Below, one piece after another: positions 4,998 to 5,232 of a DNA stretch of 5,232 nucleotides. A model generated the notes under the pieces. It worked only from the letters and a program-made list of their open reading frames with translations. It was not told the origin of the DNA and searched no databases. Origin of the DNA: Syntrophomonadaceae bacterium. Lineage in GTDB: Bacteria; Bacillota_D; Dethiobacteria; DTU022; UBA8154. Every line of letters starts with the position of its first letter. Positions within the stretch are counted from its first letter, which is position 1. The stretch spans positions 1 through 5,232 of the forward strand of contig SKMY01000149.1 in assembly GCA_007120815.1 (NCBI GenBank). Direction: 5' to 3'. Both the position numbers and the translations under genes were made by a program.

Positions 4998-5232
4998 TTA
5001 AATATCAATTTTCATTAACCGTGCGGCATTTTTGTAAAGCAGTTTTTCCACAACGGTATCTTTTAGGCCTACATTGCTAAACTCTTCACCGGCCCGGTCA
5101 AATGACATCATGGGCCAATCCGTGCCAAAAAGAACCTGGTCCTGCAACAAGGAATTCATGAACTGGAACATGGGATCCCAGCCGGCTCTTGGATGAGCAA
5201 TATATTTGGGAGCCATTGCACCAAACTCCATA
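4998..5232 (-). CDS. Amidohydrolase-2 family protein, C-terminal part (cut by window edge)
   Basis: Only the last 77 or so residues are present; the frame is open at the right edge, so the Met at 5229-5231 is internal. The fragment carries VLFGTDWPMM, the FGTDWP motif of amidohydrolase-2 TIM-barrel enzymes whose Asp acts at the metal site. It ends KLLYKNAARLMKI, the usual closing helix of the family. Members include metal-dependent hydrolases, decarboxylases (gamma-resorcylate and ACMS types) and hydratases of small carboxylated or aromatic compounds, so the reaction cannot be assigned from this end. The gene is transcribed in the same direction as dctPQM, and a carboxylated substrate would suit a TRAP neighbour. 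The hairpin between them argues against one simple transcript. Confidence 0.85.
   Translation of the reverse strand, partial: MEFGAMAPKYIAHPRAGWDPMFQFMNSLLQDQVLFGTDWPMMSFDRAGEEFSNVGLKDTVVEKLLYKNAARLMKIDI

Noticed and set aside
1..5232. CRISPR arrays, tRNA or rRNA genes, insertion sequences, riboswitches
   Set aside because: I saw no regularly spaced repeats, tRNA cloverleaf, rRNA sequence, transposase frame or recognisable aptamer core in either strand.

Overview
The window looks like a piece of a Gram-positive, probably anaerobic Clostridia-type (Firmicutes) chromosome. The evidence is the strong GGAGG-type ribosome binding sites, two TTG starts, a lipoprotein-type TRAP binding protein, a Firmicutes-style short Mn-type superoxide dismutase and AT-rich intergenic promoters. 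The genus cannot be fixed from this sequence. Every gene I can support is on the minus strand, so the transcription order runs from high to low coordinates.

Region by region, in transcription order: (1) 4998-5232, the 3' end of an amidohydrolase-2 family gene cut by the window edge, followed by a hairpin (4965-4987). (2) 4787-4964, an intergenic control region with two cre/LacI-like operator copies (4853-4893). (3) 1589-4786, a complete three-gene TRAP transporter: dctP (lipoprotein solute receptor), dctQ (small permease) and dctM (large permease). A 243-nt dctP-dctQ gap carries hairpins and a duplicated terminator-like element. (4) 1442-1617, an unlabelled, frameshifted remnant of the C-terminal end of an ankyrin-repeat protein, abutting and slightly overlapping the dctM stop. 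(5) 972-1358, a hotdog-fold protein of the 3-aminobutyryl-CoA ammonia-lyase (Kal) family, with its own promoter and intrinsic terminator. (6) 175-771, a Mn/Fe superoxide dismutase with an extended -10 promoter and a long downstream hairpin.

The TRAP genes should work as one uptake system. DctP captures a carboxylate-type solute outside the membrane, and the DctQM complex imports it with a Na+ or H+ gradient. The substrate cannot be read from the sequence. The amidohydrolase upstream and the acyl-CoA-type enzyme downstream would fit organic or amino acid catabolism, but this is inference from position only. The superoxide dismutase is probably independent oxygen defence.

Three of the longest open frames have misleading starts. 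dctM, dctQ and the Kal-like gene all begin well inside their longest frames, where good ribosome binding sites sit. No wholly new system stands out. The points most worth a second look are the ankyrin remnant at the dctM junction, the duplicated hairpin element between dctP and dctQ, and the operator-like repeats upstream of dctP.
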